Notes under the pieces: generated by a model
Seen by the model: the letters and a program-made list of their open reading frames with translations, nothing else
What the model was told of the DNA's origin: nothing
Database searches by the model: none
Made by a program: the position numbers and the translations under genes
Shown here: positions 6,998 to 8,535 of the stretch, piece by piece
Numbering within the stretch: position 1 is the stretch's first letter
Layout: each line of letters opens with the position of its first letter
From: Gammaproteobacteria bacterium
Lineage (GTDB): Bacteria; Pseudomonadota; Gammaproteobacteria; BMS3Bbin11
DNA: 8,535 bases
Direction of reading: 5' to 3'
NCBI GenBank assembly: GCA_030636465.1
Contig: DAOVWW010000050.1
Location: forward strand, 1-8,535

Positions 6998-7507
6998 CTA
7001 GCGTGCCAATCGATTGCGCAAGCGCTGATAACGATCCGCCAGTGCCAGGCTTTGTTGCATCAGCGGGTCGAGTATCCTGTGCAGGGGCAAGGTCTCTGGC
7101 TCCAGGCCATCGAGAAAGTTTTTCAGGTATAGACCTAACTCGGTATCACCCTGTGTTTTTAGTCGACGTCTGAAAAACAGCGTATCTGAATCCTCACGGC
7201 GCGTGCCCAGCAGCAGGAAGGTATAGGTCGTTCCCTCAATACTGAGGTCCGGTTCTGTGACCGCACGATGGGCCAGCAGACGACCATTTTCGAGTGTTAC
7301 CGAAAAGCTCAAACCGGCATCGCTAATGCAAACGTTCATACGGCGCCCATCAAGGAAGGCCAGTTCGTCTTCAGACAATGGTGTGGCAAACAGTGTGTTC
7401 AGAGCACGGCTGATGACGAATGACTTTAGCTTGTTGGGTGCGTATTGCAGCGGTAGACGGGCCAGTGCAGGCAGTTCCGGATATTTGTCTTCAGCTATAC
7501 TGTTCAT
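6998..7507 (-). CDS. ubiT: UbiT, SCP2-domain accessory factor of anaerobic ubiquinone biosynthesis
   Basis: The 169-residue protein has a single SCP2 (sterol carrier protein 2) lipid-binding domain, about residues 35-140, followed by an Arg-rich C-terminal helix. The segment RRRLKTQGDTELGLYLKNFLD (from about 113) closely resembles the GDTELGL..KN.LD signature of UbiT (YhbT). By family knowledge UbiT works with UbiU and UbiV in oxygen-independent ubiquinone synthesis, probably binding hydrophobic intermediates. I place the start at 7507 (MNSIAEDK), nine bases after AAGGA, rather than at an in-frame ATG at 7531 that has no ribosome binding site. It lies 33 bases after ubiD and 12 before the yhcC-like gene. 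ubiU and ubiV are not in the window. Confidence 0.85.
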   Translation of the reverse strand: MNSIAEDKYPELPALARLPLQYAPNKLKSFVISRALNTLFATPLSEDELAFLDGRRMNVCISDAGLSFSVTLENGRLLAHRAVTEPDLSIEGTTYTFLLLGTRREDSDTLFFRRRLKTQGDTELGLYLKNFLDGLEPETLPLHRILDPLMQQSLALADRYQRLRNRLAR

Positions 7508-7516
7508 TGTAAGGTG

Positions 7517-7521
7517 TCCTT
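7517..7521 (-). promoter_or_regulatory. Shine-Dalgarno site deciding the ubiT start
   Basis: On the minus strand AAGGA is separated by nine bases from the ATG at 7507. This supports the shorter UbiT N-terminus over the ATG at 7531, from which translation would run through this site. Confidence 0.6.
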
Positions 7522-7540
7522 GATTAATCACACTGTTGTT

Positions 7541-8535
7541 TTAAATTCCAAGCTCATCCCACAGGGTGTCGACGCGCTTACGTACTTCGTCAGTCATACG
7601 GATAGGACGGCCCCAGCGTCGATCACTCTCACCTGGCCATTTGCTGGTGGCATCGAAACCGAGCTTCGAGCCAAGACCGGATACCGGGCTGGCAAAATCG
7701 AGGTAATCGACGGGTGTGTTTTCCACCAGCACGGTATCCCGTGCCGGATCCATGCGTGTGGTCATGGCCCAGATCACCTCGCTCCAGTTGCGCACATCGA
7801 TATCATCATCGGTGATAATAATGAACTTGGTATAGGTAAACTGGCGCAGCCAGGACCAGATGCCGAACATGATGCGTCGTGCATGACCGAGGTAGGCTTT
7901 TTTGATACTGACCACGGCAAGCCGATAGGAACAGCCTTCGGGCGGCAGGTAGAAATCGATAATCTCTGGAAACTGATCCTGCAGCAGCGGTATGAACATT
8001 TCGTTTAGCGCACCCGCAAGTATTGAAGGTTCATCCTCAGGCGGCTTGCCCATATAAGTAGCCTGATAGACGGGGTTATGCCGGTGAGTAATACGTTCGA
8101 TAGTGAAGACCGGAAATTTCTCAACCGAGTTGTAATAACCGGTGTGGTCACCAAATGGACCTTCATCCATTTCCATGTCTGGCTCAACATAACCTTCTAG
8201 TATGATCTCAGCTGTGGCCGGTACCTGCAGATCGTGTGTCAGGCAGCGGGCGACACGAGATCGAGCACCACGTAATAGACCTGCGAACTGGAACTCTGAG
8301 ATGGTGTCTGGGATCGGTGTCACAGCGGCCAGCGTGGTGGCAGGGTCGGCACCGATGGCAACAGCTATTGGGAAACGTTCACCGGGATGTGCCTGCTTCC
8401 ATTCACGGAAATCGATAGCGCCGCCTCGGTGGGATAGCCAGCGCATGATGACCTGGTTGCGACTGATGACCTGTTGCCGGTAGATACCTATGTTCTGGCG
8501 TGGCCTGGCAGGACCGCGGGTAACAACCAGGCCAA
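7541..8535 (-). CDS. ubiD: UbiD, 3-polyprenyl-4-hydroxybenzoate decarboxylase (5' end missing)
   Basis: UbiD removes the carboxyl group of 3-polyprenyl-4-hydroxybenzoate in ubiquinone biosynthesis, using the prenylated FMN cofactor made by UbiX. About 330 residues are visible; the frame stays open past base 8535, so the first ~165 residues of the usual ~497 lie outside. The in-frame ATG at 8446 is internal: the residues before it ([19 protein letters not shown]) match E. coli UbiD, as do [47 protein letters not shown] and [16 protein letters not shown]. The invariant acidic and arginine residues seen in these blocks suggest an active enzyme. The C-terminus DELGI is slightly shorter than in E. 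coli. It appears to be the upstream visible gene of an operon with ubiT and yhcC. Confidence 0.96.
   Translation of the reverse strand, partial: GLVVTRGPARPRQNIGIYRQQVISRNQVIMRWLSHRGGAIDFREWKQAHPGERFPIAVAIGADPATTLAAVTPIPDTISEFQFAGLLRGARSRVARCLTHDLQVPATAEIILEGYVEPDMEMDEGPFGDHTGYYNSVEKFPVFTIERITHRHNPVYQATYMGKPPEDEPSILAGALNEMFIPLLQDQFPEIIDFYLPPEGCSYRLAVVSIKKAYLGHARRIMFGIWSWLRQFTYTKFIIITDDDIDVRNWSEVIWAMTTRMDPARDTVLVENTPVDYLDFASPVSGLGSKLGFDATSKWPGESDRRWGRPIRMTDEVRKRVDTLWDELGI

Noticed and set aside
7514..8008. A 164-codon open frame on the plus strand opposite ubiD
   Set aside because: It lies almost wholly antisense to strongly conserved ubiD codons, has no ribosome binding site or recognisable domain, and is explained by the GC-rich third positions of the opposite frame.
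1..8535. Defence system, CRISPR array, phage or integrated island
   Set aside because: No regularly spaced repeats, cas genes, integrase, tRNA attachment site or defence domain is visible; all larger genes belong to known chromosomal families.

Overview
The window looks like chromosomal DNA of a free-living or facultatively anaerobic gammaproteobacterium. The UbiD fragment follows the E. coli protein closely over its visible length. UbiT, a YhcC-family radical SAM protein, DeaD/CsdA and the ModA of the Azotobacter type all fit that class. The species cannot be named from the sequence. By eye, the first ~900 bases are more AT-rich than the ubiD end.

Layout from left to right. (1) Bases 2-922, plus strand: the 3' part of a KefB-type cation:proton antiporter with a C-terminal RCK_N (TrkA-N) nucleotide-binding domain. 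(2) Bases 924-1093: a ~170-bp non-coding element with 21-bp imperfect terminal inverted repeats and a nested REP-like palindrome. It looks like a MITE and sits between two convergent genes. (3) Bases 1088-2995, minus strand: a DEAD-box RNA helicase of the DeaD/CsdA type, whose stop codon lies inside the right end of the element. (4) Bases 2996-3077: a compact AT-rich divergent promoter region holding a good -10 box for deaD and a ModE-operator-like inverted repeat in front of modA. (5) Bases 3078-5580, plus strand: modA, modB and modC, a complete molybdate ABC importer with TAATG and ATGA stop/start overlaps. (6) Bases 5581-5779: an AT-rich leader with possible RNA structure, followed by a small two-helix membrane protein (5780-6022) with a near-perfect Shine-Dalgarno sequence. 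(7) Bases 6033-6069: a probable bidirectional terminator. (8) Bases 8535-6044, minus strand: ubiD (5' end outside the window), ubiT and a yhcC-like radical SAM gene, closely spaced and probably one operon.

How the parts work together. ModABC brings molybdate (or tungstate) into the cell for molybdoenzymes, many of which serve anaerobic respiration. UbiD decarboxylates the ubiquinone precursor, and UbiT is an accessory factor of the oxygen-independent ubiquinone pathway. Together they suggest a cell that respires with and without oxygen. This is an inference from content, since no terminal reductase or ubiU/ubiV is in the window.

I see no defence system, CRISPR array, prophage, toxin-antitoxin pair or RNA gene. 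Most of the window is ordinary housekeeping DNA. The parts that deserve a second look are the MITE-like element and its contact with the deaD stop codon, the possible ModE operator, the unrecognised small membrane protein with its structured leader, and the placing of the uncharacterised radical SAM gene behind ubiD and ubiT.
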